This document shows positions 6,895-15,619 of a stretch of 18,086 nt of DNA, piece after piece; position 1 is the stretch's first letter, and every line of letters begins with the position of its first letter. The stretch is from Bordetella parapertussis. Its GTDB lineage: Bacteria > Pseudomonadota > Gammaproteobacteria > Burkholderiales > Burkholderiaceae_B. The position numbers were made by a program, and so were the translations under genes. A model generated the notes under the pieces. That model was not told the origin of the DNA. It ran no database searches and saw nothing but the letters and a program-made list of their open reading frames with translations. The stretch is taken from positions 1 through 18,086 of the forward strand of contig CAMAYM010000052.1 in NCBI GenBank assembly GCA_945862495.1. The letters are read 5' to 3'.

Positions 6895-8397
6895 TTACAC
6901 CTTTTTACCCTGAAGCAAGGGGCTTAACACCCGTGAATACTGGCTCGCCATGTCGTAGGCGTGTCCGAGTTGCAGCACGTCAACGTCCTGTTGCAGCGGC
7001 CCCATCACCTGAATACCCGCCGGCATGCCCTTTACGCTAAAGCCCGCCGGCATACTGAGTGCTGGCAGTCCGGCCATAGTAGCTGTGATTACCGACTGCA
7101 TCCAGCGGTGATAGGTGTCCATTTGTTGTCCGGCGATTTCTTTGGGCCAGTGTTGCTCAGCATCGAAGGGGAAGATCTGCGTGGTTGGCATCACGAGGAA
7201 GTCATACGATTCAAACATGCGACGCAGTTCCTGATACCAGGCCGTGCGGACCTTGGCTGCAGCAAAAATCTCAGGCCCAGTGAGATTGAGGCCTTGCTCA
7301 ATTTCCCAGACGGCTTCGGGCTTGAGCATTGCGCGACGTTCGGGGGACTCGTAGTGCTGCGCATTGCCGCCTGCAAAGGTAAAGCTGCGCAAGGTCAGCC
7401 ATGCTTTCCATAACTGTTCGAGATCAAAATTGGGGTGTGCATCTTCGACCGTGCAGCCAATGGTCTTAAAGTGTTCGAGTGCGCGCGTTGAGACGGCGAG
7501 CAGCTCTGGATCCATGGGTAAATGACCCTTTAAATTACCCAGCCAACCGATACGTTTGCCCCCCAGGTCTGTTTCGAGGGGTTGCGTAAACAAGCGTGGA
7601 TCATCTTGGCGGCGGGTCAAGGGCAAGCGCGGATCAAAACCGGCTTGTACGGCCAGCAACATCGCCAAGTCAGGAATATTGCGCGCCATCGGACCTGTCA
7701 CGCTAAATTGCTGAAAAAAGACTTCTTCTCCGGGACCGTGCGGTACGCAGCCGGGCGAGGGACGAAAACCAAAGACATTATTGAAGGCAGCAGGGGTGCG
7801 CAAAGAACCCATCATGTCTGAGCCATCAGCCACAGGCAGCATACGAAGCGCCAGGGCCACACCTGCGCCACCGCTGCTTCCTCCTGCGGTGCGCGAGGGA
7901 TCAAAGGCGTTACGGGTAATGCCATACACCTTGTTATAGGTATGTGCACCCAGACCAAACTCAGGTGAGTTGGTGCGGCCGACAAAGATCGCACCACCGG
8001 CACGCACCCGTGCGTTGGCCGCCGAGTCGACCTTGGTGACCTGATCCTTAAAAATCAGCGAGCCGTTGGTCGTGACCATGCCAGCAACCGGTGCGATGTC
8101 CTTGGGCGCTTGAGGAAAGCCGTGCAAGGGCCCCATGCTTTGATTGCGGGCGAGTTGCGCGTCACGCTCTTGAGCCTGTGCGAGGAGCGTACTGCGCTCA
8201 GGCATGGCAACAATCGCGTTCACCGTTGGATTTTGCGCATCAATTTGAGACAGAAACGCCTCCATCACCTCAACACAAGAGAGCGCGCGCCGATGAATCG
8301 CACGAGACAAGCTCGTTGCATCCATTGACACGATGTCCCACTGATTGTTCAGGTGGCTGGACTGGCCAGACGGCTTGGCGGATGTAGGTGATGTCAT
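6895..8397 (-). CDS. Amidase-signature family hydrolase
   Basis: The 500-residue cytoplasmic protein belongs to the amidase-signature family, serine hydrolases that cut amide bonds. The Ser-cisSer-Lys triad is intact: Lys99 in APKDIAP, cis-Ser174 in AGGSSGGAG, and nucleophile Ser198 in GSDMMGSLRTPA. The spacings (75 and 24) equal those of FAAH (142, 217, 241). The usual GxPxxxKD is altered to GFPQAPKD. GatA is unlikely because no GatB/GatC is nearby and the SDMMGSLR form is typical of stand-alone catabolic amidases. The substrate cannot be read from the sequence. It heads the - strand series and its stop is 20 bp before the FolM-like gene. A second possible start is Met25 (MDATSLSRAI), which matches the domain's usual beginning. 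Confidence 0.9.
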   Translation of the reverse strand: MTSPTSAKPSGQSSHLNNQWDIVSMDATSLSRAIHRRALSCVEVMEAFLSQIDAQNPTVNAIVAMPERSTLLAQAQERDAQLARNQSMGPLHGFPQAPKDIAPVAGMVTTNGSLIFKDQVTKVDSAANARVRAGGAIFVGRTNSPEFGLGAHTYNKVYGITRNAFDPSRTAGGSSGGAGVALALRMLPVADGSDMMGSLRTPAAFNNVFGFRPSPGCVPHGPGEEVFFQQFSVTGPMARNIPDLAMLLAVQAGFDPRLPLTRRQDDPRLFTQPLETDLGGKRIGWLGNLKGHLPMDPELLAVSTRALEHFKTIGCTVEDAHPNFDLEQLWKAWLTLRSFTFAGGNAQHYESPERRAMLKPEAVWEIEQGLNLTGPEIFAAAKVRTAWYQELRRMFESYDFLVMPTTQIFPFDAEQHWPKEIAGQQMDTYHRWMQSVITATMAGLPALSMPAGFSVKGMPAGIQVMGPLQQDVDVLQLGHAYDMASQYSRVLSPLLQGKKV

Positions 8398-8502
8398 GAT
8401 GTGATCAGGTTGCGAGGGTCAGGATGGACAGTTCAAGAAAATCAAACGCTATTGTGCAATAAAATCCATGTCAACACGCCCGCAGGCGGATACAGGAACG
8501 AA
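8398..8502. promoter_or_regulatory. Divergent intergenic region between amidase and SDR genes
   Basis: These 105 bp must hold the promoters of the leftward amidase series and the rightward SDR. ATTGTGCAAT (8451-8460) is a near-palindrome (ATTG-TG-CAAT) that could be a repressor half-site pair. AGGAA at about 8494-8498 is the SDR ribosome-binding site. No convincing -35/-10 pair was found on either strand. Confidence 0.35.
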
Positions 8503-9267
8503 ATGAGTCTATTTTCTTTGCACGGCAAAACGGCGTTTGTGACCGCAAGTGTGCGTGGACTCGGTTTTGAGATTGCGCAGGGCCTCGCCAAGCAGGGCGC
8601 CCGCGTCTTGTTAAACGGTCGCGATGCGTCAACGCTTGCGTTTGCGTGCGATCAAATACGTGCTCAGGGCGGTCTGGCCGAGGTTGTGCTGTGCGATGTG
8701 TCGGATGTGACGCTGCTCAATGCGGCCCTGCAAGAAATTGACGAGACTGTGGGCCCCCTTGATATCTTGGTCAACAACGCAGGTCTGCGTGACCGTCGAG
8801 ATGTTTTTTCTTTTGAGCTCGAAGCGGTCCGGCAAATGTTCGAGGCTAATCTTGTGGCGCCCTTTGAGTTGTCCCGTCAGGTCGCCCAGCAGATGGTGCG
8901 TCAACAGCGGGCTGGGCGCATCATCAACATCACTTCGATTGCAGGTCCGATTTCGCGTGCCTCTGACGCCCTCTACACCACGGCAAAAGGCGGACTCGCT
9001 GCCATGACGCGTGCGTTGGCGGCGGACTTTGGTCAGTATGGCATTACGGTCAATGGTGTCGCGCCAGGATTTTTTGCGACCGAGGCCAATGCGGCCATGG
9101 TCGCCGATCCTGCCCTGGCGACTATGCTTGAAAAGCGCAGCTCCTTGGCGCGCTGGGGGCGTCCGGCAGAGATCGCCGGTGCGGTCGCTTTTCTAGCCTC
9201 TGATGCCGCTTCCTATGTCACCGGCGAAGTGATTGCCGTTGACGGTGGTTATCTTGCACATTTTTAA
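8503..9267 (+). CDS. Gluconate 5-dehydrogenase-like short-chain dehydrogenase
   Basis: This classical SDR oxidoreductase (254 aa) most resembles gluconate 5-dehydrogenases (Ga5DH/IdnO type), which interconvert gluconate and 5-ketogluconate with NAD(P). It has MSLFSLHGKTAFVT at the N-terminus, NNAG (91-94), catalytic Ser145, Tyr158 and Lys162 (ITSIAG and YTTAK), and VAPGFFATEAN. The C-terminal DGGY is typical. The cofactor loop reads TASVRGLG (14-21), so the first glycine of TGxxxGxG is Ala15, an unusual change. ATG 8503 is chosen because it has AGGAACGA upstream and gives the family's length; an open frame from 8401 adds unrelated residues. The substrate is a guess: sugar-acid or 3-oxoacyl reduction are both possible. 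Its stop is 4 bp from the convergent gene. Confidence 0.78.
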   Translation: MSLFSLHGKTAFVTASVRGLGFEIAQGLAKQGARVLLNGRDASTLAFACDQIRAQGGLAEVVLCDVSDVTLLNAALQEIDETVGPLDILVNNAGLRDRRDVFSFELEAVRQMFEANLVAPFELSRQVAQQMVRQQRAGRIINITSIAGPISRASDALYTTAKGGLAAMTRALAADFGQYGITVNGVAPGFFATEANAAMVADPALATMLEKRSSLARWGRPAEIAGAVAFLASDAASYVTGEVIAVDGGYLAHF

Positions 9268-9271
9268 TTTT

Positions 9272-10234
9272 TTAGCGCAAACTGCATACATCCATTTGAG
9301 GCTGGACGAACCCTGCGCTGCCGTCACCATAGACCGCCGGATGCATGGATCGGATTGTCTCTATTGCCTTTAGACACGCAGAGCCATAGTGGGTCGAGCG
9401 TGAAAAAGCACCCCAGCGCATTCGCATTTTTTGCACGACCTCTGCCTGAATTCTGCAATTGACATTGCCGCCACAGCGCAGGGGTGTTGAGCCATCATAC
9501 GAGGCGGAGGGTCTGGGTGCAGCAGGCGCAGTGTTTTGGTTAGATTGCGCGGTAGGCTGCGCAGAGGTACTACCATCAAAAATGATGCGATCCAATTGGC
9601 ATAGATTGAGGTTTCGCTTTTCTTCTGCGCGTTTACTTCTGTACTCTACGCGGACGTCATAGCTACAGCCGCGCGCATTGCCCGCATTAAATGGCTGTTC
9701 GTATCCAGGCATCAGGACGTCTTCGCCCAAAATGTCGGTGCCCCATCCCGTCGACTGCAAGGGAGAAATAAAAACTTTAAAAACGGGCTCGGCGCTTCGG
9801 TTGACCAAGATGAATCTTGTGCTGATGTTATTGGTGGGTGCAGGCGGTGCGCTGGCGCGAGGCGCTCCCCCGACGCGTTCCATAAACCATTTCGCATTTT
9901 TGGCACCTTCAAAATAAAGGCGACCATCTGCTTGCAGTGTGGCTTGAACGTTGTAAAACTTTCCATCCGTATACACCTGCTGACCAGAGAATGTATTCGG
10001 TGAGGTCGCGGTGAGTTGGATGATATTTTGGCCAACTTGAAAGTTCGGACTATTTGAACTGGTAGCGATCCCCAGTCCATTTTTTAAAACATAGCCATAT
10101 TTCCATTGCGCGCTGTACCAGTTGCCATCAATGCTTGCCAAGCCATTTTGTGCCTGAGCAGACGACAGCACGCCCAAAATGACGGTGACTATTTGAAAAA
10201 TTCTAATAATGACGTGATGCATGATGAAATCCAT
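9272..10234 (-). CDS. Exported protein of unknown function, three modules, six cysteines
   Basis: I do not recognise this 320-residue protein as a named family. A Sec signal peptide ends at SSAQA (about residue 28). Module 1 (about 30-122) is a beta-rich segment (GNWYSAQWKYGYVLKNG, then GRLYFEGAKNAKWFMERVG) that looks like a small barrel or lipocalin-like fold. After a Pro/Ala linker, module 2 (about 138-220) contains FILVNRSAEPVFKVFISP and a GCSYDVRVEY segment with Cys190 and Cys212. A second Gln/Pro/Ala-rich linker (about 222-246) leads to module 3, with Cys254, 260, 287 and 317. The even number of cysteines suggests periplasmic disulfides. ATG 10234 lacks a clear ribosome-binding site; ATG 10222 is an alternative. 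It may follow the MFS gene (56-bp gap). Confidence 0.7.
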   Translation of the reverse strand: MDFIMHHVIIRIFQIVTVILGVLSSAQAQNGLASIDGNWYSAQWKYGYVLKNGLGIATSSNSPNFQVGQNIIQLTATSPNTFSGQQVYTDGKFYNVQATLQADGRLYFEGAKNAKWFMERVGGAPRASAPPAPTNNISTRFILVNRSAEPVFKVFISPLQSTGWGTDILGEDVLMPGYEQPFNAGNARGCSYDVRVEYRSKRAEEKRNLNLCQLDRIIFDGSTSAQPTAQSNQNTAPAAPRPSASYDGSTPLRCGGNVNCRIQAEVVQKMRMRWGAFSRSTHYGSACLKAIETIRSMHPAVYGDGSAGFVQPQMDVCSLR

Positions 10235-10290
10235 TCACTATTGCCGAGAGATACATATTTCCAATTTGGCAATATTAATGCATTGTTAAA

Positions 10291-11526
10291 TCATCGCACC
10301 AGCGGTTTTCCTCGGCTGACGAAGTTGGCGGCCCAAAATAGTGCCGCAAGCAACACTGCGGCGCCGACTTGAAATACGAAAACGATATCGTAAGACGCAT
10401 CGATCGCCCATAGCCAGGCCGCGACGACAGGCCCAATCGCGCGTGCGATGATCGTGGGCACAGTGATCAGGCCGTTTAGCGCCCCATAGGCATGCCCGCT
10501 CAACATTTCCGGCACGACTTGAGCGCGCACAATCGTAAAGACACCGTTGGCTAAGCCGTAGATACCAAACAAGGCCGCGACGAGTTGAAAGCTCAACGAA
10601 TCCAACAAAAAGGTTGCGAACAAAAAGGGGAAAATACTTAGCATCACGGAGCCGAGCGTTCGCATCGAGACGCGGGTGGCAAAGCGACTGATGATGATGC
10701 GTCCGAGCACTTGAGCGGGACCAATAATTGAAATCGCCCACACCACTTCGTTGGTTGGGAGTTGCTTGTCCAGCAACATTGGGTACATGTGAAAGGTGAA
10801 CACTGAAAATACTATTGAGTAGGTAGTCAGTGCGATCAATAAAAGCCAGAACACTGAGCTGTGTAAAGCTTCATGAACAATGTTTTTATCGCGTGCAATG
10901 TTTTCAGCTTTAGTCGTCGTTTGAGTCGCATTGACCGCATCCAACTCGGGCTTGACCCAGTACCAATAGCCTGCAGCACAGGCAATGTTTACAAAGGCGA
11001 GGACCCAGAGCGACGCTCGCCAGCCCCAGCCGTCGATCAAAAACTGTTCAAGTGGAATAAAAACCGTGCTGGCAAAGCCTGCCCAGAGCGTGATGGTGGT
11101 GATGCCCGCACGGGAGTTTTGTGGACCGACGCGACGCGCGAGAAGCGCAAAAGCGGACTCATAGAGAATGGCGGCTTGCAGTGCGCCCATTGCTGCTGCA
11201 ATCAAATAAAAAATGAATAGACTTTGTACAAACGACCATGCGATAAACAGTACCGCTGCGATGAGCGAGCCCCATACCATCACGCGCTTACCATAACCGC
11301 GATCTATGGCGAGACCCACCGGATAAGCCAGCGCTGCGGCAAGAAGCAAGCCGATGGTCAGTGCACCGTACACATCGGACTTTGACCAACCAAGCTCGCG
11401 TTGCATGGCCACTGCAATGAGTGGGAACGCATAATAAATCGTCCCATAGGAGCAGATTTGGGCGATGCCAAGAAAGCTTGCGAATCCCTGGGTTTGAGCC
11501 GTCGCACTGACCATTTCTTTAGACAT
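10291..11526 (-). CDS. Major facilitator superfamily transporter
   Basis: The 411-residue protein is an inner-membrane secondary transporter with about 12 predicted hydrophobic helices split into two halves by a charged loop near residues 190-215 (KPELDAVNATQTTTKAENIA). The loop between helices 2 and 3 reads GLAIDRGYGKRVMV, the MFS G-x-x-x-D-R-x-G-x-R-type signature, and the second half has RIIISRFATRVSMR. The first helix reads SFLGIAQICSYGTIYYAFP, like the monocarboxylate/OFA-type branch, so an organic or sugar acid is a reasonable but unproven substrate. ATG 11526 (MSKEM) is preferred: GAGA lies upstream and the frame from 11580 adds a polar stretch. It lies 72 bp after the CoA-ligase gene in the same direction. 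Confidence 0.85.
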   Translation of the reverse strand: MSKEMVSATAQTQGFASFLGIAQICSYGTIYYAFPLIAVAMQRELGWSKSDVYGALTIGLLLAAALAYPVGLAIDRGYGKRVMVWGSLIAAVLFIAWSFVQSLFIFYLIAAAMGALQAAILYESAFALLARRVGPQNSRAGITTITLWAGFASTVFIPLEQFLIDGWGWRASLWVLAFVNIACAAGYWYWVKPELDAVNATQTTTKAENIARDKNIVHEALHSSVFWLLLIALTTYSIVFSVFTFHMYPMLLDKQLPTNEVVWAISIIGPAQVLGRIIISRFATRVSMRTLGSVMLSIFPFLFATFLLDSLSFQLVAALFGIYGLANGVFTIVRAQVVPEMLSGHAYGALNGLITVPTIIARAIGPVVAAWLWAIDASYDIVFVFQVGAAVLLAALFWAANFVSRGKPLVR

Positions 11527-11598
11527 ATGTGTTGTCTCGTTATCTTTTTTGAGCGTACATTTGTCTGAGTTGCTCACCAACTTGCATATTTAGGTGGC

Positions 11599-13683
11599 TT
11601 AACCTAGCCTGACCAACCCGTCTACCGCCAGGACCTTATTTGCCTGAATAAACAAGGGGTTAATTTCTGCCTCGACAATGTTCGCACCCGACACGGCAGC
11701 CAGCTTGGAAAAGGCCACTACCGCTTGCGCCAAGGCATCACAATCACCCTTGGGCAAACCGCGGAAACCTTTGATAAGTTTGGTGATATGTACTTCGTCG
11801 ATCATGGCGTGGGCTTGCTCAATTGTGACGGGTGCAAGCCGGATCGCAAAGTCGGGTGACAGCTCAGCGGTGATGCCGCCCGCACCTAAAATAATCGTGG
11901 GTCCAACGAGCGGATCATTACGGTAGCCGAGAATCAACTCCAGTAAACGTGACTCCATTGCCTGGACTAAAAACCCATCCAGTTTTGCCTGAGGTGCATA
12001 GGCGAGGGCGCTCTGCGTGATCTCTTTGACTGCTGTTTCAAAATCAGCCGTATTGCGAACGCCAACTTTGACACCACCGGCCTCAGTCTTATGCGGAATG
12101 TCGCGTGACGAAACCTTGACCACTACGGGGTAGGGAACTGAGTGGCTAGGATGCTCGCCGCTCACGCGCTGAGCCTGCGCGGTGTGGACCCCCAATGTTT
12201 TAAATACCTGTCCCGCCTCATACTCAGTGAGTAAACCTTCAGTGGGCAAGCCAGCAGGCCAGGCAATATCTGCCAAAACAGGCGGGGCCTTGTCACGGGC
12301 TTGAAAAAAGACCGATAACGCATCTGCGCAGGACTCTGGCGTACGGAAAGCAGGAATGCCTGCCTGTTGTAGCAGGCTCAGCGAAGCCATGGCCTCTGGC
12401 GCCAAAAAGACGGCCAGAGGTTTGGTGTCCGGTTTATCGGATTCGACCAACGGTTTGACGGCTAATTCGGGATGAAATTGCGCGGACGATCCCACCACGC
12501 TCAGCACCGCATCGCACCAGTCCGTGCGCAACAATTGTTCGAGTAAATCTTTGTATTGGATGCTAGTGGCCGCAAGTGTTAAGTCGATGATCGTGGTTTC
12601 ACGAATGTTCATGCCGCGTTGCGCCATGTGTGCAACGAACGCTGGCGGGGGCGCGACCGCGACCATCCCCATCAGTCCCAGATTGTCGACGACGGTTGCT
12701 GCACCACCACCTGTCGTGGTGATGACCGCTACGCGCGCGGGTTGCGGATGGGACGCCGCTTTACCAAGATAGCGTTGTGCCAGCGGCGCGATTTCAAACA
12801 AGGTTTCAAGATTGCGGACACGCAGCACACCATGCGCACGTAAAAAGGCATCCACGGCTACGTCATTGCCGGCTAGCGCGCCTGTATGAGATTGCGCAAG
12901 TGCGTCGCCTTGCTCTGAGCGGCCAATCTTGTAGGCAATCACGGGCTTGTTGTGCGCACGTGCACGTTCGAGGGCACGCGCCAGGGTGGGTGAGTCACGT
13001 ATGGTTTCAAGAAATAGCAAGATGACTTTGGTGTGCGCGTCATCGACCAAGGCGTCGATCACCTCACCGACGGTGACATCACTTTCATTACCAACAGAAA
13101 CTGACTTTGCAAAACCAAAACCGCGCGCATTCGCGCGTGCCATCAATGAACCCATCATGGAGCCGCTTTGCGACACCAAGCTTAGCCCGCCGGCGATGAG
13201 TGTTTCCGCTTCGAAGGCTGCGTTGACCGACAAAATCATGCCGCTATGCAAGTCAGCCAAACCAATACTGTTCGGTCCCACAATACGCACACCGAGTGCT
13301 TTGGCGCGCGCAATCAGGGCCTCTTGTGCCACCATGCCTTCTGGGCCCGTTTCACCAAAACCATCCGAGTAAATGGTGATGACTTTTGCACCAGCCTTGG
13401 CGCAGGAATCAATCAAGGGCAGGACGAGGTCGCTGGCAACCATCACAAACGCCTGATCAATTGGACCGGGCAAGTCGGCGAGATCTGCATAAGCAGGCTC
13501 TCCCATGATCTCTGACTGCGTGCGATTGATGGGATAAATTTTTCCCTGAAAACCATGTTTACGCATAAAGCGCATGGGACGCGCCGTATTTTTTTGTAAA
13601 TTCCCTGAGGCACCCACGAGGGCAATCGCACGGGGAGAAAACAGTGCTTGGGCAAAGTCAGAGGTAGAGACGGGCTTGTTCAT
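11599..13683 (-). CDS. NDP-forming acyl-CoA synthetase (acetate-CoA ligase family, fused subunits)
   Basis: The 694-residue protein joins both subunits of ADP-forming acyl-CoA synthetase in one chain. Domains in order are a CoA-binding Rossmann domain (about 10-140; IALVGASGN, GPNSIGL), a succinyl-CoA ligase-like region (about 160-305; LSLVSQSGSM and SHTGALAG with the likely phospho-His266), a second flavodoxin-like domain (about 317-460), and a C-terminal ATP-grasp domain (about 480-694; VVKVSSRDIPHKTEAGGV with His531, and AEINPLF). The enzyme makes an acyl-CoA from a carboxylic acid and ATP, or the reverse. No GNAT domain is fused, unlike Pat. ATG 13683 fits the family start; a TTG frame from 13746 adds a Ser/Arg-rich stretch. 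It is divergent from the dehydratase and 72 bp before the MFS gene. Confidence 0.88.
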   Translation of the reverse strand: MNKPVSTSDFAQALFSPRAIALVGASGNLQKNTARPMRFMRKHGFQGKIYPINRTQSEIMGEPAYADLADLPGPIDQAFVMVASDLVLPLIDSCAKAGAKVITIYSDGFGETGPEGMVAQEALIARAKALGVRIVGPNSIGLADLHSGMILSVNAAFEAETLIAGGLSLVSQSGSMMGSLMARANARGFGFAKSVSVGNESDVTVGEVIDALVDDAHTKVILLFLETIRDSPTLARALERARAHNKPVIAYKIGRSEQGDALAQSHTGALAGNDVAVDAFLRAHGVLRVRNLETLFEIAPLAQRYLGKAASHPQPARVAVITTTGGGAATVVDNLGLMGMVAVAPPPAFVAHMAQRGMNIRETTIIDLTLAATSIQYKDLLEQLLRTDWCDAVLSVVGSSAQFHPELAVKPLVESDKPDTKPLAVFLAPEAMASLSLLQQAGIPAFRTPESCADALSVFFQARDKAPPVLADIAWPAGLPTEGLLTEYEAGQVFKTLGVHTAQAQRVSGEHPSHSVPYPVVVKVSSRDIPHKTEAGGVKVGVRNTADFETAVKEITQSALAYAPQAKLDGFLVQAMESRLLELILGYRNDPLVGPTIILGAGGITAELSPDFAIRLAPVTIEQAHAMIDEVHITKLIKGFRGLPKGDCDALAQAVVAFSKLAAVSGANIVEAEINPLFIQANKVLAVDGLVRLG

Positions 13684-13763
13684 TCTTTTCAAGGGTATCG
13701 GAGAGGACGGTCTGAAGGAGGTTATTCTTTCGTTACGATAACTCAAAGAATCACGCAGATTTT

Positions 13764-13793
13764 TATACCGACTACCCTACAATCATCGGTATA
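13764..13793. promoter_or_regulatory. Candidate operator with inverted half-sites in a divergent promoter
   Basis: TATACCGA (13764-13771) and its complement TCGGTATA (13786-13793) are 22 bp apart centre to centre, two helical turns, as for a dimeric regulator. TACAAT (13778-13783), a possible -10 for the dehydratase gene, lies between the arms, so a bound repressor could block it. The site is in the 159-bp gap between the CoA-ligase and dehydratase starts. No regulator gene is in the window. Confidence 0.5.
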
Positions 13794-13842
13794 TATTAAA
13801 AAGCTGTTTAAAAAGTGAAATGCAAACGGAGGGGCTTGACCC

Positions 13843-15597
13843 ATGAGCAAGGAAAATAGCGGAAAACACGTTAAAACGCCTGAGTCATTGCGCAGTGCGC
13901 GTTGGTTCGGGCCAGATGACTTGCGCTCCTTTGGTCATCGCTCGCGTGCCATGCAAATGGGTTACGGCCCCGAGGACTGGGTCGGTAAGCCTGTGATTGG
14001 GATTGTGAACACGTGGTCAGATATCAACCCCTGTCATAGCCACTTCAAGCACCGTGTCGAGGACGTCAAGCGTGGCGTACTCCAGGCGGGTGGTTTTCCA
14101 ATCGAGTTACCCGCTCAGTCACTGGCCGAGCAGTACGTCAAGCCCACCACCATGCTTTATCGCAACTTACTCGCCATGGATGTCGAGGAGTTGTTGCGTT
14201 GCCATCCGATCGACGGCGTGGTCTTGATGGGGGGGTGTGACAAGACGACACCCGCGCTATTGATGGGTGCCACCAGCGCAGGCCTGCCCTCTATTTACGT
14301 CCCTGCCGGTCCGATGTTGCGTGGCAACTGGCACGGCAAGGTCTTGGGGTCCGGTTCGGATGCCTGGAAATTCTGGGATGATCGCCGGGCGGGCTTGATC
14401 AACCAAAAAGAATGGATTGAGATCGAGGGTGGTATCGCCCGCAGTCACGGCACCTGTATGACGATGGGTACGGCCAGCACCATGACCGCGATTGCCGAGG
14501 CGTTAGGCATGACATTGCCGGGCGCCTCTTCCATCCCCGCACCCGACTCCAATCATTTGCGCATGAGCGCCGAGTCTGGCCGTCGGATCGTTGATATGGT
14601 GTGGGAAGACCTGACGCCCAACAAGATTCAGACCCACGCCGCGTTTGAAAACGCGATTGTCGTTGCGATGGCCATGGGCTGCTCGACCAACGCCATTATT
14701 CATGTGATTGCGCAGGCTAAACGCGCGGGTTGCGACATTGGTCTCGAGGATTTCGACCGCTTTAGTCGTGTTGTGCCGGTGATCGCCAATGTGCGTCCTA
14801 GCGGTGATGCCTACTTGATGGAAGACTTCTTTTACGCCGGCGGCCTGCCTGGTCTGATGTCACGTATCACTCAGCATTTACATTTAGATACGATGACCGT
14901 GACGGGTAAAACGCTCGGTGAAAATATCGAAGGCGCAGCCGTCTATAACGATGACGTGATTCGGCCCATTGATAATCCTATTTACGCCGAAGGCGCCTTG
15001 GCCGTGCTCAAGGGCAATCTCGCGCCCGATGGTTGTGTGATCAAGCCCAGTGCATGCCCACCGCATCTGCACGTTCATACCGGTCCTGCGCTTGTGTTTG
15101 ATGACTATCCTTCAATGAAGGCTGTGATTGACAACGATGATCTCGATGTCACGGCAGATCATGTGTTGATTTTGCGTAATGCGGGTCCGCAGGGGGGGCC
15201 TGGTATGCCGGAGTGGGGTATGTTGCCGATGCCTAAAAAGCTTCTCAAGCAAGGCGTCCGTGACATGTTGCGCATGTCCGATTCGCGCATGAGTGGCACG
15301 AGCTATGGCGCGTGTGTTTTGCATATCTCTCCCGAGTCGTTTGTTGGTGGTCCCTTGGCGTTGGTCAAAACAGGCGACATGATTTCGGTGGACGTGCCTG
15401 CACGCACGATCAATCTCGATATTTCCGACGAAGAGTTCGCGCGTCGTAAAGCGGCTTGGAAGGCCCCTGAACCCAAGTATGAGCGCGGCTACGGTTGGAT
15501 GTTCTCCAAGCACATCCAGCAAGCCAACGAAGGCTGCGACTTTGACTTTTTGCGCACGGATTTCGGCAAAGCCGTTCCCGAGCCTGATATCTACTAA
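13843..15597 (+). CDS. IlvD/Edd-family sugar-acid dehydratase (pentonate/arabinonate dehydratase-like)
   Basis: The 584-residue protein dehydrates a sugar acid to a 2-keto-3-deoxy acid using an Fe-S cluster and a divalent metal. The three cluster cysteines are present: Cys64 (DINPCHSH), Cys132 (GGCDKTTPALLMG) and Cys205 (SHGTCMTMGTAST). Lys134 beside Asp133 is the usual metal-binding lysine, and Ser484 in SDSRMSGTSYG the catalytic serine. The segments MLYRNLLAMDVEE, FYAGGLPGLM and KPSACPPHLHVH follow L-arabinonate/D-xylonate dehydratases rather than IlvD of branched-chain synthesis. ATG 13843 has GGAGGGG upstream. It is 22 bp before the RraA-like gene, likely one operon. The exact substrate (arabinonate, xylonate, gluconate or another) is unknown. 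Confidence 0.88.
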   Translation: MSKENSGKHVKTPESLRSARWFGPDDLRSFGHRSRAMQMGYGPEDWVGKPVIGIVNTWSDINPCHSHFKHRVEDVKRGVLQAGGFPIELPAQSLAEQYVKPTTMLYRNLLAMDVEELLRCHPIDGVVLMGGCDKTTPALLMGATSAGLPSIYVPAGPMLRGNWHGKVLGSGSDAWKFWDDRRAGLINQKEWIEIEGGIARSHGTCMTMGTASTMTAIAEALGMTLPGASSIPAPDSNHLRMSAESGRRIVDMVWEDLTPNKIQTHAAFENAIVVAMAMGCSTNAIIHVIAQAKRAGCDIGLEDFDRFSRVVPVIANVRPSGDAYLMEDFFYAGGLPGLMSRITQHLHLDTMTVTGKTLGENIEGAAVYNDDVIRPIDNPIYAEGALAVLKGNLAPDGCVIKPSACPPHLHVHTGPALVFDDYPSMKAVIDNDDLDVTADHVLILRNAGPQGGPGMPEWGMLPMPKKLLKQGVRDMLRMSDSRMSGTSYGACVLHISPESFVGGPLALVKTGDMISVDVPARTINLDISDEEFARRKAAWKAPEPKYERGYGWMFSKHIQQANEGCDFDFLRTDFGKAVPEPDIY

Positions 15598-15619
15598 AAG
15601 ATTAAAAAGAGATTATTTG

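Noticed and set aside
6961..7413. 150-codon open frame on the + strand inside the amidase gene
   Set aside because: The amidase has an intact catalytic triad on the other strand; this frame is His/Arg-rich and has no recognisable domain.
11568..11582. AGTTG/CAACT hairpin upstream of the MFS gene
   Set aside because: Only a 5-bp stem, with no T-run; expected by chance.
12947..13372. 141-codon open frame on the + strand inside the CoA-ligase gene
   Set aside because: The opposite strand codes a full-length enzyme with all domains; the frame is compositionally Ala/Arg/Pro-rich and has no family resemblance.
15112..15522. 136-codon open frame on the - strand inside the dehydratase gene
   Set aside because: Antisense shadow of the IlvD/Edd gene; no motif and no upstream signals.
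15479..15619. Longer N-terminus for the RraA-like protein
   Set aside because: The extension lies within the end of the dehydratase gene in another frame; ATG 15620 gives a normal family N-terminus.
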